Origin: Lolium rigidum
Lineage: Eukaryota > Streptophyta > Magnoliopsida > Poales > Poaceae
Direction: 5' to 3'
Assembly (NCBI RefSeq): GCF_022539505.1
Contig: NC_061510.1
Location: forward strand, 398,332,249-398,396,248
DNA: 64,000 nucleotides
Shown: in pieces, positions 21,106 through 33,199 of the stretch
How positions within the stretch are numbered: the stretch's first letter is position 1
Layout: each line of letters starts with the position of its first letter
Position numbers and translations under genes: made by a program
Notes under the pieces: model-generated
The model's input: only the letters and a program-made list of their open reading frames with translations
The model's database searches: none
Told to the model about the DNA's origin: nothing

Positions 21106-22674
21106 TGATACGTCTCCGGCGTATCGATAATTTCTTGTGTTCCATGCCACATTATTGATGTTATCTACATGTTTTATGCACACTTTATGTCATATTCGTG
21201 TATTTTCTGGAACTAACCTATTAACAAGATGCCGAAGTGCCGATTGCTTGTTTTCGCTGTTTTTGGTTTCAGAAATCCTAGTAACGAAATATTCTCGGAA
21301 TTGGACGAAATCAACGCCCATGGTCCTATTTTGCCACGAAGCTTCCAGAAGACCGAAGAGGAGACGAAGTGGGGCCACGAGGTGGCGACACCATAGGGCG
21401 GCGCGGCCCAAGCCCTGGCCGCGCCGACCTAGGGTGTGGGCCCCTCGTGCCGCCTCTTGACCTGCCCTTCCGCCTACTTAAAGCCTCCGTCGCGAAACCC
21501 CCAGCACCGAGAGCCACGATACGGAAAACCTTGCGAGACGCCGCCGCCGCCAATCCCATCTCGGGGGATTCAGGAGATCGCCTCCGGCACCCCGCCGGAG
21601 AGGGGAATCATCTCCCGGAGGACTCTACGCCGCCATGGTCGCCTCCGGAGTGATGTGTGAGTAGTCTACCCCTGGACTATGGGTCCATAGCGGTAGCTAG
21701 ATGGTTGTCTTCTCCCCATTGTGCTTAATTGTTGGATCTTGTGAGCTGCCTAACATGATCAAGATCATCTATCTCGTAATTCTATATGTTGCGTTTGTTG
21801 GGATCCGATGAATAGAGAATACTTGTTATGTTGATTATCAAAGTTATGTCTATGTGTTGTTTATGATCTTGCATGCTCTCCGTTACTAGTAGATGCTCTG
21901 GCCAAGTAGATGCTTGTAACTCCAAGAGGGAGTATTTATGCTCGATAGTGGGTTCATGTCTCCGTGAATCTGGGGGAGTGACAGAAACCTCTAAGATTAT
22001 GGATGTGTTGTTGCCACTAGGGATAAAACATTGGTGCTATGTTCAAGGATGTAGTTACTGATTACATTACGCGCAATACTTAATGCAATTGTCTATTGTT
22101 AGCAACTTAATACTGGAGGGGGTTCGGATGATAACCTCGAAGGTGGACTTTTTAGGCATAGATGCATGCTCGGATAGCGGTCTATGTACTTTGTCGTAAT
22201 GCCCAATTAAATCTCACAATACTCATCATAATATGTATGTGCATGGTCATGCCCTCTTTATTTGTCAATTGCCCAACTGTAATTTGTTCACCCAACATGC
22301 TGTTTATCTTATGGGAGAGACACCTCTAGTGAACTGTGGACCCCGGTCCAATTCTCTATACTGAAATACAATCTACTACAATACTGTTCTACTGTTCTCC
22401 GCAAACAATCATCATCCACACTATACATCTAATCCTTTGTTACAGCAAGCCGGTGAGATTGACAACCTCGCTGTTTCGTTGGGGCAAAGTACTTTGGTTG
22501 TGTTGTGCAGGTTCCACGTTGGCGCCGGAATCTCTGGTGTTGCGCCCGCACTACATCCCGCCGCCATCAACCTTCAATGTGCTTCTTGGCTCCTACTGGT
22601 TCGATAAACCTGCCGCTGTACGCATCACACCTTCCTCTTGGGGTTCCCAACGGACGCGTGTTGTACGCGTATCA
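21106..22674 (+). repeat. First LTR of the array
   Basis: Starts TGATACGTCTCC and ends GCGTATCA, so the first and last seven bases form an inverted TGATACG/CGTATCA pair. Open frames inside it are incidental. Confidence 0.88.
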
Positions 22675-22685
22675 AGCTCTTTTTC

Positions 22686-22703
22686 TGGCACTGTTGCCGG
22701 GGA
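22686..22703 (+). other. Primer-binding site (tRNA-Asp type), first unit
   Basis: tggcactgttgccgggga matches the plant tRNA-Asp primer sequence with two changes, 12 bases after the LTR. Confidence 0.7.
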
Positions 22704-22912
22704 GATCAAGACACGCTGCAAGGGGAGTCTCCACTTCCCAATCTCTTTACTTTGTTTTTGTCTTGCTTAGTTTTATTTACTACTTTGTTTGCTGCACTAA
22801 ATCAAAATACAAAAAAATTAGTTGCTAGTTTTACTTTATTTGCTATCTTGTTTGCTATATCAAAAACACAAAAAAAAAATTAGTTACTTGTATTTGCTTT
22901 ACTTATTTCATC

Positions 22913-23557
22913 ATGTTTCCTCCTAAGTTTGTTCTTAAAGATGTACCGGTAGGCCGAGGGTCTATCCTTGGGAAAGATAATATAGAAGATTTTTTCACTC
23001 ATATCAGTACGGTTGAAGATTTTGAAGATAGACACTTGGTAGAACTTGCTCCTACCTATGAAATTGCTGTTGCTTCTTTAGTACACGCGTTAGAAGCTAG
23101 ATTTGTTAATCTTAATCCTGTGATTCAACATATGTTTCTTACACTCAGTGATATGGAAGAAGGAGAAAAGAAAGATTTTGTATTAGAAACCCTTCTTAAA
23201 GAATTTGGGGGAATAGCGAGAGAAGCTAGAAAAGTCTTCACTAAATATAATATGCTAGGCTCTTATACCAACTTTACCAGTACCCTTGAGAAGATGGAAA
23301 AGGATAGACAAAAGTACACTAATGAAGTTAATTACGAGGGGGATATTAAAACATCAATACCTTGCAAGCTCTTGGGAATGTGTGAGGCACTAGAAAAGAA
23401 TTTTGATTGGATTGTTCCTGAAGATTTGTTTGATGAGAGTAGCAAGCCCAAGACTAATGAAAAGGGAGCCTCAGAAACTCACATAGAAAAGATAAAATGC
23501 ATAGTTGAGAAAACTTCACACCCCGCTGAAGATGCACCACCCTTTGATAATACTTGA
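22913..23557 (+). CDS. Unrecognised intact 214-residue ORF in a retroelement backbone
   Basis: The ORF starts MFPPKFVLKDVPVGRG and ends HPAEDAPPFDNT. It is uninterrupted, acidic and Lys/Glu-rich, with predicted helices (for example EIAVASLVHALEARFVNLNP and KKDFVLETLLKEFGGI), no signal peptide and no membrane segment. I see no gag, protease or RT motif and do not recognise it. It sits where gag starts in the related element at 52056-63745, after an almost identical leader. Only its last few residues (DAPxxDNT) and the sequence after the stop match the ORF of the next unit. It could be a highly diverged gag, a captured host gene, or an element-specific accessory protein. The open frame argues for recent selection or a recent origin. 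Confidence 0.6.
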   Translation: MFPPKFVLKDVPVGRGSILGKDNIEDFFTHISTVEDFEDRHLVELAPTYEIAVASLVHALEARFVNLNPVIQHMFLTLSDMEEGEKKDFVLETLLKEFGGIAREARKVFTKYNMLGSYTNFTSTLEKMEKDRQKYTNEVNYEGDIKTSIPCKLLGMCEALEKNFDWIVPEDLFDESSKPKTNEKGASETHIEKIKCIVEKTSHPAEDAPPFDNT

Positions 23558-26147
23558 TACACACTTTCTACGCCTAGCTGAAAGGCGTTAAAGAAAAGCG
23601 CTTATGGGAGACAACCCATGGTTTTTACTACAGTACTTTGTTTTATTTTGTGTCTTGGAAGTTGTTTACTACTGTAGCAACCTATCCTTATCTTAGTTTA
23701 GTGTTTTGTTGTGCCAAGTAAAGTCGTTGATAGAAATGTTCATACTAGATTTGGATTACTGCGCAGAAACAGATTTCTTTGCTGTCACGAATCTGAGCTG
23801 TTTTCTCTGTAGGTAGCTCAGAAAATTATGCCAATTTACGTGAGTGATCCTCAGATATGTACGCAACTTTCATTCAATTTGAGAATTTTCATTTGAGCAA
23901 GTCTGGTGCCTCGATAAAATTCGTCAATACGAACTGTTCTGTTTTGACAGATTCTGCCTTTTATTTCGCATTGCCTCTTTTGCTATGTTGGATGAATTTC
24001 TTTGATCCATGAATGTCCAGTAGCTTTATGCAATGTCCAGAAGTGTTAAGAATGATTATGTCACCTCTGAACATGTTAATTTTTATTGTCCACTAATCCT
24101 CTAATGAGTTGTTCTAAGTTTGGTGTGGAGGAAGTTTTCATGGATCAAGAGAGGAGTATGATGCAACATGATCAAGGAGAGTGAAAGCTCTAAGCTTGGG
24201 GATGCCCCGGTGGTTCACCCCTGCATATTCTAATAATACTCAAGCGTCTAAGCTTGGGGATGCCCAAGGCATCCCCTTCTTCATCGACAACATTATCAGG
24301 TTCCTCCCCTGAAACTATATTTTTATTCCATCACATCTTATGTGTTTTTCTTGGAGCGTCGGTTTGTTTTTGTTTTAGTTTTGTTTGAATAAAATGGATC
24401 CTAGCATTCATTGTGTGGGAGAGAGACACGCTCCGCTGTTGCATATGGACAAGCATGTCCTTAGTTTCTACTCATAGTATTCATGGCGAAGTTTCTCCTT
24501 CGTTAAATTGTTATATGGTTGGAGTTGGAAAATGATACATGTAGTAATTTGCTAAAATGTCTTGGATAATGTGATACTTGGCAATTGTTGTGCTCATGTT
24601 TAAGCTCTTGCATCATATACTTTGCACCCATTAATGAAGAAATACATAGAGCATGCTAAAATTTGGTTTGCGTATTTGGTCTCTCTAAGGTCTAGATAAT
24701 TTCTAGTATTGAGTTTGAACAACAAGGAAGACGGTGTAGAGTCTTATAATGTTTTCAATATGTCTTTTATGTGAGTTTTGCTGCACCGGTTCATCCTTGT
24801 GTTTGTTTCAAATAACCTTGCTAGCCTAAACCTTGTATCGAGAGGGAATACTTCTCATGCATCCAAAATCCTTGAGCCAGCCACTATGCCATTTGTGTCC
24901 ACCATACCTACCTACTACATGGTATTTTTCCGCCATTCCAAAGTAAATTGCTTGAGTGCTACCTTTAAAATTCCATCATTCACCTTTGCAATATATAGCT
25001 CATGGGACAAATAGCTTAAAAACTATTGTGGTATTGAATATGTACTTATGCACTTTATCTCTTATTAAGTTGCTTGTTGTGCGATAACCATGTTTCTGGG
25101 GACGCCATCAACTATTCTTTGTTGAATATCATGTGAGTTGCTATGCATGTTCGTCTTGTCTGAAGTAAGGGAGATCTACCACCTTATGGTTAAGCATGCA
25201 TATTGTTAGAGAAGAACATTGGGCCGCTAACTAAAGCCATGATCCATGGTGGAAGTTTCAGTTTTGGACAATATCCTCAATCTCATATGAGAAAATTATT
25301 AATTGTTGTTACATGCTTATGCATAAAAGAGGAGTCCATTATCTCGTTGTCTATGTTGTCCCGGTATGGATGTCTAAGTTGAGAATAATCAATAGCGAGA
25401 AATCCAATGCGAGCTTTCTCCTTAGACCTTTGTATAGGCGGCATAGAGGTACCCCTTTGTGACACTTGGTTAAAACATGTGCATTGCGATGATCCGAGTA
25501 GTCCAAGCTAATTAGGACAAGGTGCGGGCACTATTAGTATACTATGCATGAGGCTTGCAACTTGTAAGATATAATTTACATGATACATATGCTTTATTAC
25601 TACCGTTGACAAAATTGTTTCATGTTTTCAAAATAAAAGCTCTAGCACAAATATAGCAATCGATGCTTTTCCTCTATGGAGGACCATTCTTTTACTTCTA
25701 TTGTTGAGTCAGTTCACCTATTTCTCTCTACCTCAAGAAGCAAACACTTGTGTGAACTGTGCATTTATTCCTACATACTTGCATATTGCACTTATTATAT
25801 TACTCTATGTAGACAATATCCATGAGATATACATGTTACAAGTTGAAAGCGACCGCTGAAACTTAATCTTCCTTTGTGTTGCTTCAATGCTTTTACTATG
25901 AATTATTGTTTTATGAGTTAACTCTTATGCAAGACTTATTGATGCTTGTCTTGAAGTATTATTCGTGAAAAGTCTTTGCTATATGATTCACTTGTTTACT
26001 CATGTCATATACATTGTTTTGATCGCTGCATTCACTACATATGCTTTACAAATAGTATGATCAAGGTTATGATGGCATGTCACTCCAGAAATTATCTTTG
26101 TTATCATTTTACCTGCTCGGGACGAGCAGAACTAAGCTTGGGGATGC
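23558..26147 (+). mobile_element. 3' non-coding internal region, first unit
   Basis: 2.6 kb without coding sense, shared with 28679-31269 and, reversed, with 53656-56235. It begins with two adjacent hairpins (CGCC 23571-23574 with GGCG 23584-23587; 23604-23619), contains two internal aagcttggggatgc tracts (near 24195 and 24251), the second forming a 21-nt hairpin at 24256-24276, and ends with a 17-nt hairpin at 26113-26129 plus the purine tract aagcttggggatgc just before the LTR. Confidence 0.8.
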
Positions 26148-27745
26148 TAATACGTCTCCGACATATCGATAATTTCTTGTGTTCCATGCCACATTATTGA
26201 TGTTATCTACATGTTTTATGCACACTTTATGTCATATTCGTGCATTTTCTGGAACTAACCTATTAACAAGATGCCGAAGTGCCGATTCTTTGTTCTATCG
26301 CTGTTTTTGGTTTCAGAAATCCTAGTAACGAAATATTCTCGGAATTGGACGAAATCAACGCCCGGGGTCCTATTTTGCCACGAAGCTTCCGGAAGACCGA
26401 AGAGGAGACGAAGTGGGGCCACGAGGTGGCGACACCATAGGGCGGCGCGGCCCAAGCCACGGCCGCGCCGACCTAGGGTGTGGGCCCCTCGTGCCGCCTC
26501 TTGACCTGCCCTTCCGCCTACTTAAAGCCTCCGTCGCGAAACCCCCAGTACCGAGAGCCACGATACGGAAAACCTTACTGAGACGCCGCCGCCGCCAATC
26601 CCATCTCGGGGGATTTAGGAGATCGCCTCCGGCACCCTGCCGGAGAGGGGAATCATCTCCCGGAGGACTCTACGCCGCCATGGTCGCCTCCGGAGTGATG
26701 TGTGAGTAGTCTACCCCTGGACTATGGGTCCATAGCAGTAGCTAGATGGTTGTCTTCTCCCCATTGTGCTTAATTGTTGGATCTTGTGAGCTGCCTAACA
26801 TGATCAAGATCATCTATCCGTAATTCTATATGTTGCGTTTGTTGGGATCCGATGAATAGAGAATACTTGTTATGTTGATTATCAAAGTTATGTCTATGTG
26901 TTGTTTATGATCTTGCATGCTCTCCGTTACTAGTAGATGCTCTGGCCAAGTAGATGCTTGTAACTCCAAGAGGGAGTATTTATGCTCGATAGTGGGTTCA
27001 TGCCTCCATTGATATCTGGGAGTGACAGAAAGTTCTAAGGTTGTGGATGTGCTGTTGCCACTAGGGATAAAACATTAGTGCTATGTTCAAGGATGTAGTT
27101 ACTGATTACATTACGCGCAATACTTAATGCAATTGTCTGTTGTTAGCAACTTAATACTGGAGGGGGTTCGGATGATAACCTGAAGGTGGACTTTTTAGGC
27201 ATAGATGCATGTCTGGATGGCGGTCTATGTACTTTGTCGTAATGCCCAATTAAATCTCACTATACTCATCATAATATGTATGTGCATGGTCATGCTCTCT
27301 TTATTTGTCAATTGCCCAACCGTAATTTGTTCACCCAACATGCTGTTTATCTTATGGGAGAGACACCTCTAGTGAACTCGTGGACCCCGGTCCAATTCTC
27401 TATACTTGAAATACAATCTACTGCAATACTTGTTCTACTGTTTTCTCGCAAACAATCATCTTCCACACAATACGGTTAATCCTTTATTACAGCAAGCCGG
27501 TGAGATTGACAACCTCACTCGTTTCGTTGGGGCAAAGTACTTTGGTTGTGTTGTGCAGGTTCCACGTTGGCGCCGGAATCCCTGGTGTTGCGCCGCACTA
27601 CATCCCGTCGCCATCAACCTTCAACGTGCTTCTTGGCTCCTCCTGGTTCGATAAACCTTGGTTTCTTTCGAGGGAAAACTTGCTGCTGTGCGCATCATAC
27701 CTTCCTCTTGGGGTTCCCAACGAACGTGTGAGTTACACGCCATCA
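26148..27745 (+). repeat. Middle LTR of the array
   Basis: Begins taatacgtctcc, with the terminal TG altered to TA, and ends acacgccatca. It serves as the 3' LTR of the first unit and the 5' LTR of the second. Confidence 0.88.
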
Positions 27746-27755
27746 AGCTCTTTTC

Positions 27756-27773
27756 TGGCACCGTTGCCGGGGA
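27756..27773 (+). other. Primer-binding site (tRNA-Asp type), second unit
   Basis: tggcaccgttgccgggga differs by one base from the usual plant tRNA-Asp primer site, ten bases after the LTR. Confidence 0.78.
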
Positions 27774-27997
27774 GATCAAGACACGCTGCAAGGGGAGTCT
27801 CCACTTCTCAATCTCTTTACTTTGTTTTTGTCTTGCTTAGTTTTATTTACTACTTTGTTTGCTGCACTAAATCAAAATACAAAAAAATTAGTTGCTAGTT
27901 TTACTTTATTTGCTATCTTGTTTGCTATATCAAAAACACAAAAAAATTAGTTACTTGCATTTACTTTATTTAATTTGCTTTATTTACTACTGCTAAA

Positions 27998-28678
27998 ATG
28001 AGTAATCCTGAAGTTGAAGTTCGTACGTTTAAGCAACGAGGGGGAGAATGTTTAAGAGATGCTTGGTATAGAATTAGTGATGCCCATAATAGGTGCACTA
28101 AGAAACACTCCACCACTATCTTACTCAGGAATTTTTATGTTGGTATCTCTAGCTGGAATAGGTATGTTCTTGATAGTCTCGCAAAAGGTAACTTCCTAAG
28201 TACTCCTGCATTAGAAGCTAGTTGCATTATTGAGAGTCTATTTGGAATACCTCCTGTTGATGAAGTTAAAACTGAAATCTCTCTTGAAGATGTTATGAAA
28301 AAATTGGAAACCATAGAGAAATTTTTTCCAAGTATTGAAGCTAAATTGGAAATGTTACTTGATAAAACTGATGAACTTGATAAATCCTTAGGAGGAATTG
28401 ATGAAAGAATTAGTGTCCTAGGAACTTGTGTTGTCCATGACGATCAAAGCAATAGGATTGACGAACTTGAAAAAGCTATGGGAACCTTGGGTTCAACATT
28501 TTCTTCTCTTAAATATAAGGAGAAAGCTTATGTGGGTAAGGAGCAAAAATTTATGTATGTCTCTAAAGTGCCTAAACCAAAGAAGTATTATTATAGGCCT
28601 AAAATTGACAAAGCCCTTAGTACCACTACGGATGGGGGAGCTCATGATAACGATGCACCATCTCTTGATAATACTTGA
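27998..28678 (+). CDS. Gag-like ORF of a non-autonomous Gypsy element, 226 residues
   Basis: Uninterrupted from MSNPEVEVRTFKQRGGE to DAPSLDNT. The segment FKQRGGECLRDAWYRI, then LLRNFYVGISSWNRYVLDSL, corresponds in layout to the central retrotransposon-gag segment of Athila-like elements (compare AWERMKSL and TFYAGL in the minus-strand gag near 61400). The middle and C-terminal part is Glu/Lys-rich with heptad-like Leu spacing (KKLETIEKFFPSIEAKLEML, DELEKAMGTLG), probably a coiled coil. No zinc knuckle, protease or RT follows. It may be a minimal capsid protein or interact with gag supplied in trans. It is intact. Confidence 0.7.
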   Translation: MSNPEVEVRTFKQRGGECLRDAWYRISDAHNRCTKKHSTTILLRNFYVGISSWNRYVLDSLAKGNFLSTPALEASCIIESLFGIPPVDEVKTEISLEDVMKKLETIEKFFPSIEAKLEMLLDKTDELDKSLGGIDERISVLGTCVVHDDQSNRIDELEKAMGTLGSTFSSLKYKEKAYVGKEQKFMYVSKVPKPKKYYYRPKIDKALSTTTDGGAHDNDAPSLDNT

Positions 28679-31269
28679 TACACACTTTCTGCGCCTAGCT
28701 GAAAGGCGTTAAAGAAAAACGCTTATGGGAGACAACCCATGTTTTTACCTATAGTACTTTGTTTTTATTTTGTGTCTTGGAAGTTGTTTACTACTGTAGC
28801 AACCTCTCCTTATCTTAGTTTAGTGTTTTGTTGTGCCAAGTAAAGTCGTTGATAGAAAAGTTCATACTAGATTTGGATTACTGCGCAGAAACAGATTTCT
28901 TTGCTGTCACGAATCTGGGCTGTTTTCTCTGTAGGTAACTCAGAAAATTATGCCAATTTACGTGAGTGATCCTCAGATATGTACGCAACTTTCATTCAAT
29001 TTGAGCATTTTCATTTGAGCAAGTCTGGTGCCTCGATAAAATTCGTCAATACGAACTGTTCTGTTTTGACAGATTCTGCCTTTTATTTCGCATTGCCTCT
29101 TTTGCTATGTTGGATGAATTTCTTTGATCCATTAATGTCCAGTAGCTTTATGCAATGTCCAGAAGTGTTAAGAATGATTGTTTCACCTCTGAACATGTTA
29201 ATTTTTATTGTCGCTAACCCTCTAATGAGTTGTTCTAAGTTTGGTGTGGAGGAAGTTTTCAAGGATCAAGAGAGGAGTATGATGCAACATGATCAAGGAG
29301 AGTGAAAGCTCTAAGCTTGGGGATGCCCCGGTGGTTCACCCCTGCATATTCTAAGAAGACTCAAGCGTCTAAGCTTGGGGATGCCCAAGGCATCCCCTTC
29401 TTCATCGACAACATTATCAGGTTCCTCCCCTGAAACTATATTTTTATTCCATCACATCTTATGTGCTTTTCTTGGAGCGTCGGTTTGTTTTTGTTTTTTG
29501 TTTTGTTTGAATAAAATGGATCCTAGCATTCACTTTATGGGAGAGAGACACGCTCCGCTGTAGCATATGGACAAGTATGTCCTTAGCTTCTACTCATAAT
29601 ATTCATGGCAAAGTTTCTTCTTCGTTAAATAGTTATATGGTTGGAATTGGAAAATGATACATGTAGTAATTGCTATAAATGTCTTGGGTAATGTGATACT
29701 TGGCAATTGTTGTGCTCATGTTTAAGCTCTTGCATCATATGATTTGCACCCATTAATGAAGAAATACATAGAGCATGCTAAAATTTGGTTTGGATATTTG
29801 GTTTCTCTAAGGTCTAGATAATTTATAGTATTGAGTTTGAACAACAAGGAAGACGGTGTAGAGTCTTATAATGTTTACAATATGTCTTTTATGTGAGTTT
29901 TGCTGCACCGGTTCATCCTTGTGTTTGTTTCAAATAAGCCTTGCTAGCCTAAACCTTGTATCGAGAGGGATTACTTCTCATGCATCCAAAATACTTGAGC
30001 CAACCACTATGCCATTTGTGTCCACCATACCTACCTACTACATGGTATTTTCCGCCATTCCAAAGTAAATTGCTTGAGTGCTACCTTTAAAATTCCATCA
30101 TTCACCTTTGCAATATATAGCTCATGGGACAAATAGCTTAAAAACTATTGTGGTATTGAATATGTACTTATGCACTTTATCTCTTATTAAGTTGCTTGTT
30201 GTGCGATAACCATGTTCACTTGGGGACGCCATCAACTATTCTTTGTTGAATTTCATGTGAGTTGCTATGCATGTTCGTCTTGTCCGAAGTAAGAGAGATC
30301 TACCACCTTATGGTTAAGCATGCATATTGTTAGAGAAGAACATTGGGCCGCTAACTAAAGCCATGATCCATGGTGGAAGTTTCAGTTTTGGACATGTATC
30401 CTCAATCTCATATGAGAAAATTATTAATTGTTGTTATATGCTTATGCATAAAAGAGGAGTCCATTATCTGTTGTCTATGTTGTCCCGGTATGGATGTCTA
30501 AGTTGAGAATAATCAATAGCGAGAAATCCAATGCGAGCTTTCTCCTTAGACCTTTGTACAGGCGGCATAGAGGTACCCCTTTGTGACACTTGGTTAAAAC
30601 ATGTGCATTGTGATGATCCGGTAGTCCAAGCTAATTAGGACAAGGTGCGGGCACTATTAGTACACTATGCATGAGGCTTGCAACTTATAAGATATAATTT
30701 ACATGATACATATGCTTTATTACTACCGTTGACAAAATTGTTTCATGTTTTCAAAATCAAAGCTCTAGCACAAATATAGCAATCGATGCTTTTCCTCTAT
30801 GGAGGACAATTCTTTTACTTTCAATGTTGAGTCAGTTCACCTATTTCTCTCCACCTCAAGAAGCAAACACTTGTGTGAGCTGTGCATTGATTCCTACATA
30901 CTTGCTTATTGCACTTATTATATTACTCTATGTTGACAATATCCATGAGATATACATGTTACAAGTTGAAAGCAACCGCTGAAACTTAATCTTCCTTTGT
31001 GTTGCTTCAATACCTTTACTATGAATTATTGCTTTATGAGTTAACTCTTATGCAAGACTTATTGATGCTTGTCTTGAAGTGCTATTCATGAAAAGTCTTT
31101 GCTTTATGATTCACTTGTTTACTCATGTCATATACATTGTTTTGATCGCTGCATTCACTACATACGCTTTACAAATAGTATGATCAAGGTTATGATGGCA
31201 TGTCACTCCAGAAATTATACGTGTTATCGTTTTACCGCTCGGGACAAGCAGAACTAAGCTTGGGGATGC
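28679..31269 (+). mobile_element. 3' non-coding internal region, second unit
   Basis: Closely matches 23558-26147 in sequence and order: post-stop hairpins (CGCC 28692-28695 with GGCG 28705-28708; 28725-28740), a 21-nt hairpin at 29377-29397, and a terminal purine tract before 31270. No coding sense. Confidence 0.8.
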
Positions 31270-32876
31270 TGATACGTCTCCGACGTATCGATAATTTCTT
31301 ATGTTCCATGCCACATTATTGATGTTATCTACATGTTTTATGCACACTTTATGTCATATTCGTGCATTTTCTGGAACTAACCTATTAACAAGATGCTGAA
31401 GTGCCGATTCTGTTGTTTTACTGCTGTTTTTGGTTTCAGAAATCCTAGTAACGAAATATTCTCGGAATTGGACGAAATCAACGCCCAGGGTCCTATTTTG
31501 CCACGAAGCTTCCAGAAGACCGAAGAGGAGACGAAGTGGGGCCACGAGGTGGCCACACCCTAGGGCGGCGCGGCCCCCCCCCCTGGCCGCGCGGACCTGT
31601 GGTGTGGGGCCCTCGTGCCGCCTCCTGACCTGCCCTTCCGCCTACTTAAAGCCTCCGTTGCGAAACCCCCAGTACCGAGAGCCACGATACGGAAAACCTT
31701 CCAGAGACGCCGCCGCCGCCGATCCCATCTCGGGGGATCCGAGGAGATCGCCTCCGGCACCACTGCCGGAGAGGGGAATCATCTCCCGGAGGACTCTACG
31801 CCGCCATGGTCGCCTCCGGAGTGATGAGTGAGTAGTCTACCCCTGGACTATGGGTCCATAGCAGTAGCTAGATGGTTGTCTTCTCCCCATTGTGCTTAAT
31901 TGTCGGATCTTGTGAGCTGCCTAACATGATCAAGATCATCTATCTGTAATTCTATATGTTGCGTTTGTTGGGATCCGATGAATAGAGAATACTTGTTATG
32001 TTGATTATCAAAGTTATGTCTATGTGTTGTTTATGATCTTGCATGCTCTCCGTACTAGTAGATGCTCTGACCAAGTAGATGCTTGTGACTCCAAGAGGGA
32101 GTATTTATGCTCGATAGTGGGTTCATGCCTCCATTGATATCTGGGACAGTGACAGAAAGTTCTAAGGTTGTGGATGTGCTTGTTGCCACTAGGGATAAAA
32201 CATTAGTGCTATGTTCAAGGATGTAGTTACTGATTACATTACGCGCAATACTTAATGCAATTGTGCATGTTGTTAGCAACTTAATGCTGGAGGGGTTCGG
32301 ATGATAACTCTGAAGGTGGACTTTTTAGGCATAGATGCATGCTTGGATGGCGGTCTATGTACTTTGTCGTAATGCCCAATTAAATCTCACTATACTCATC
32401 ATAATATGTATGTGCATGGTCATGCCCTCTTTATTTGTCAATTGCCCAAGCGTAATTTGTTCACCCAACATGCTTGTTTATCTTATGGGAGAGACACCTC
32501 TAGTGAACTGTGGACCCCGGTCCAATTCTCTATACTTGAAATACAATCTACTGCAATACTTGTTCTCTTGTTTTCCAGCAAACAATCATCTTCCACACAA
32601 TACGGTTAATCCTTTGTTACAGCAAGCCGGTGAGATTGACAACCTCATCTGTTTCGTTGGGGCAAAGTACTTTGGTTGTGTTGTGCGGGTTCCACGTTGG
32701 CGCCGGAATCCCTGGTGTTGCGCCGCACTACATCCCGTCGCCATCAACCTTCAACGTGCTTCTTGGCTCCTCCTGGTTCGATAAACCTTGGTTTCTTTCT
32801 GAGGGAAAACTTGCTGCTGTGCGCATCATACCTTCCTCTTGGGGTTCCCAACGAACGTGTGAGTTACACGCCATCA
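31270..32876 (+). repeat. Third LTR of the array
   Basis: Starts TGATACGTCTCC and ends ACGCCATCA. A run of nine C residues near 31574-31582 makes the GC-rich part distinctive. It is followed immediately by a reversed fragment of a related LTR. Confidence 0.86.
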
Positions 32877-33199
32877 GCCCGCGCGGCCAGGGTGGAGCCC
32901 GCGCGGCCCTGGTGTGTGGTGGCCCCCTGGCCCGCCTCCGACTCTCCTTCGGTGTTCTGGGGTCTTCCGGGGAAAATAAGATACTGGGTCTTTGTTTCGT
33001 CGAATTCCGAGAATAATGGCCGAACAGCCTTTCTGGAACCAAAAACAGCAGAAAACAGGAACTGGCACTTCGGCATCTTGTTAATAGGTTAGTTCCGAAA
33101 AATGCATAAAAACATTATAAAGTGCGAGCAAAACATGTAGGTATTGTCATAAAACAAGCATGGAACATCACAAATTATAGATACGTTGGAGACGTATCA
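32877..33199 (-). repeat. Reversed fragment of a related Gypsy LTR
   Basis: Read on the minus strand from 33199 it begins TGATACGTCTCCAACG and follows the first 320 bp of the neighbouring LTR family with many differences, then stops at 32877 against the third LTR. It belongs to a different subfamily. Confidence 0.75.

Larger units (their letters stand above)
21106..32876 (+). mobile_element. Tandem Gypsy-like array: LTR-internal-LTR-internal-LTR
   Basis: Three LTRs in the same orientation (1569, 1598 and 1607 bp) alternate with two internal regions (3473 and 3524 bp). Each internal region starts with a tRNA-Asp-type primer site and ends with a purine tract before the next LTR. The two internal regions share leader and 3' sequence but hold different ORFs. 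No protease, RT or integrase is present. Flanks acggc (21101-21105) and gcccg (32877-32881) do not match, so this is not one simple insertion. Unequal recombination between elements, or two insertions sharing an LTR, would explain it. Confidence 0.85.

Noticed and set aside
31430..31831. Open frames of 100-140 codons inside the Gypsy-like LTRs, also at 21369-21653, 26413-26709, 27500-27898, 32335-32784, 53106-53624 and 62000-62675
   Set aside because: They repeat with the LTRs, change frame between copies and lack domains; they follow GC-rich LTR sequence.
21101..32881. 5-bp TSD around the tandem LTR array
   Set aside because: The flanks acggc and gcccg differ, so a single clean insertion is not supported.
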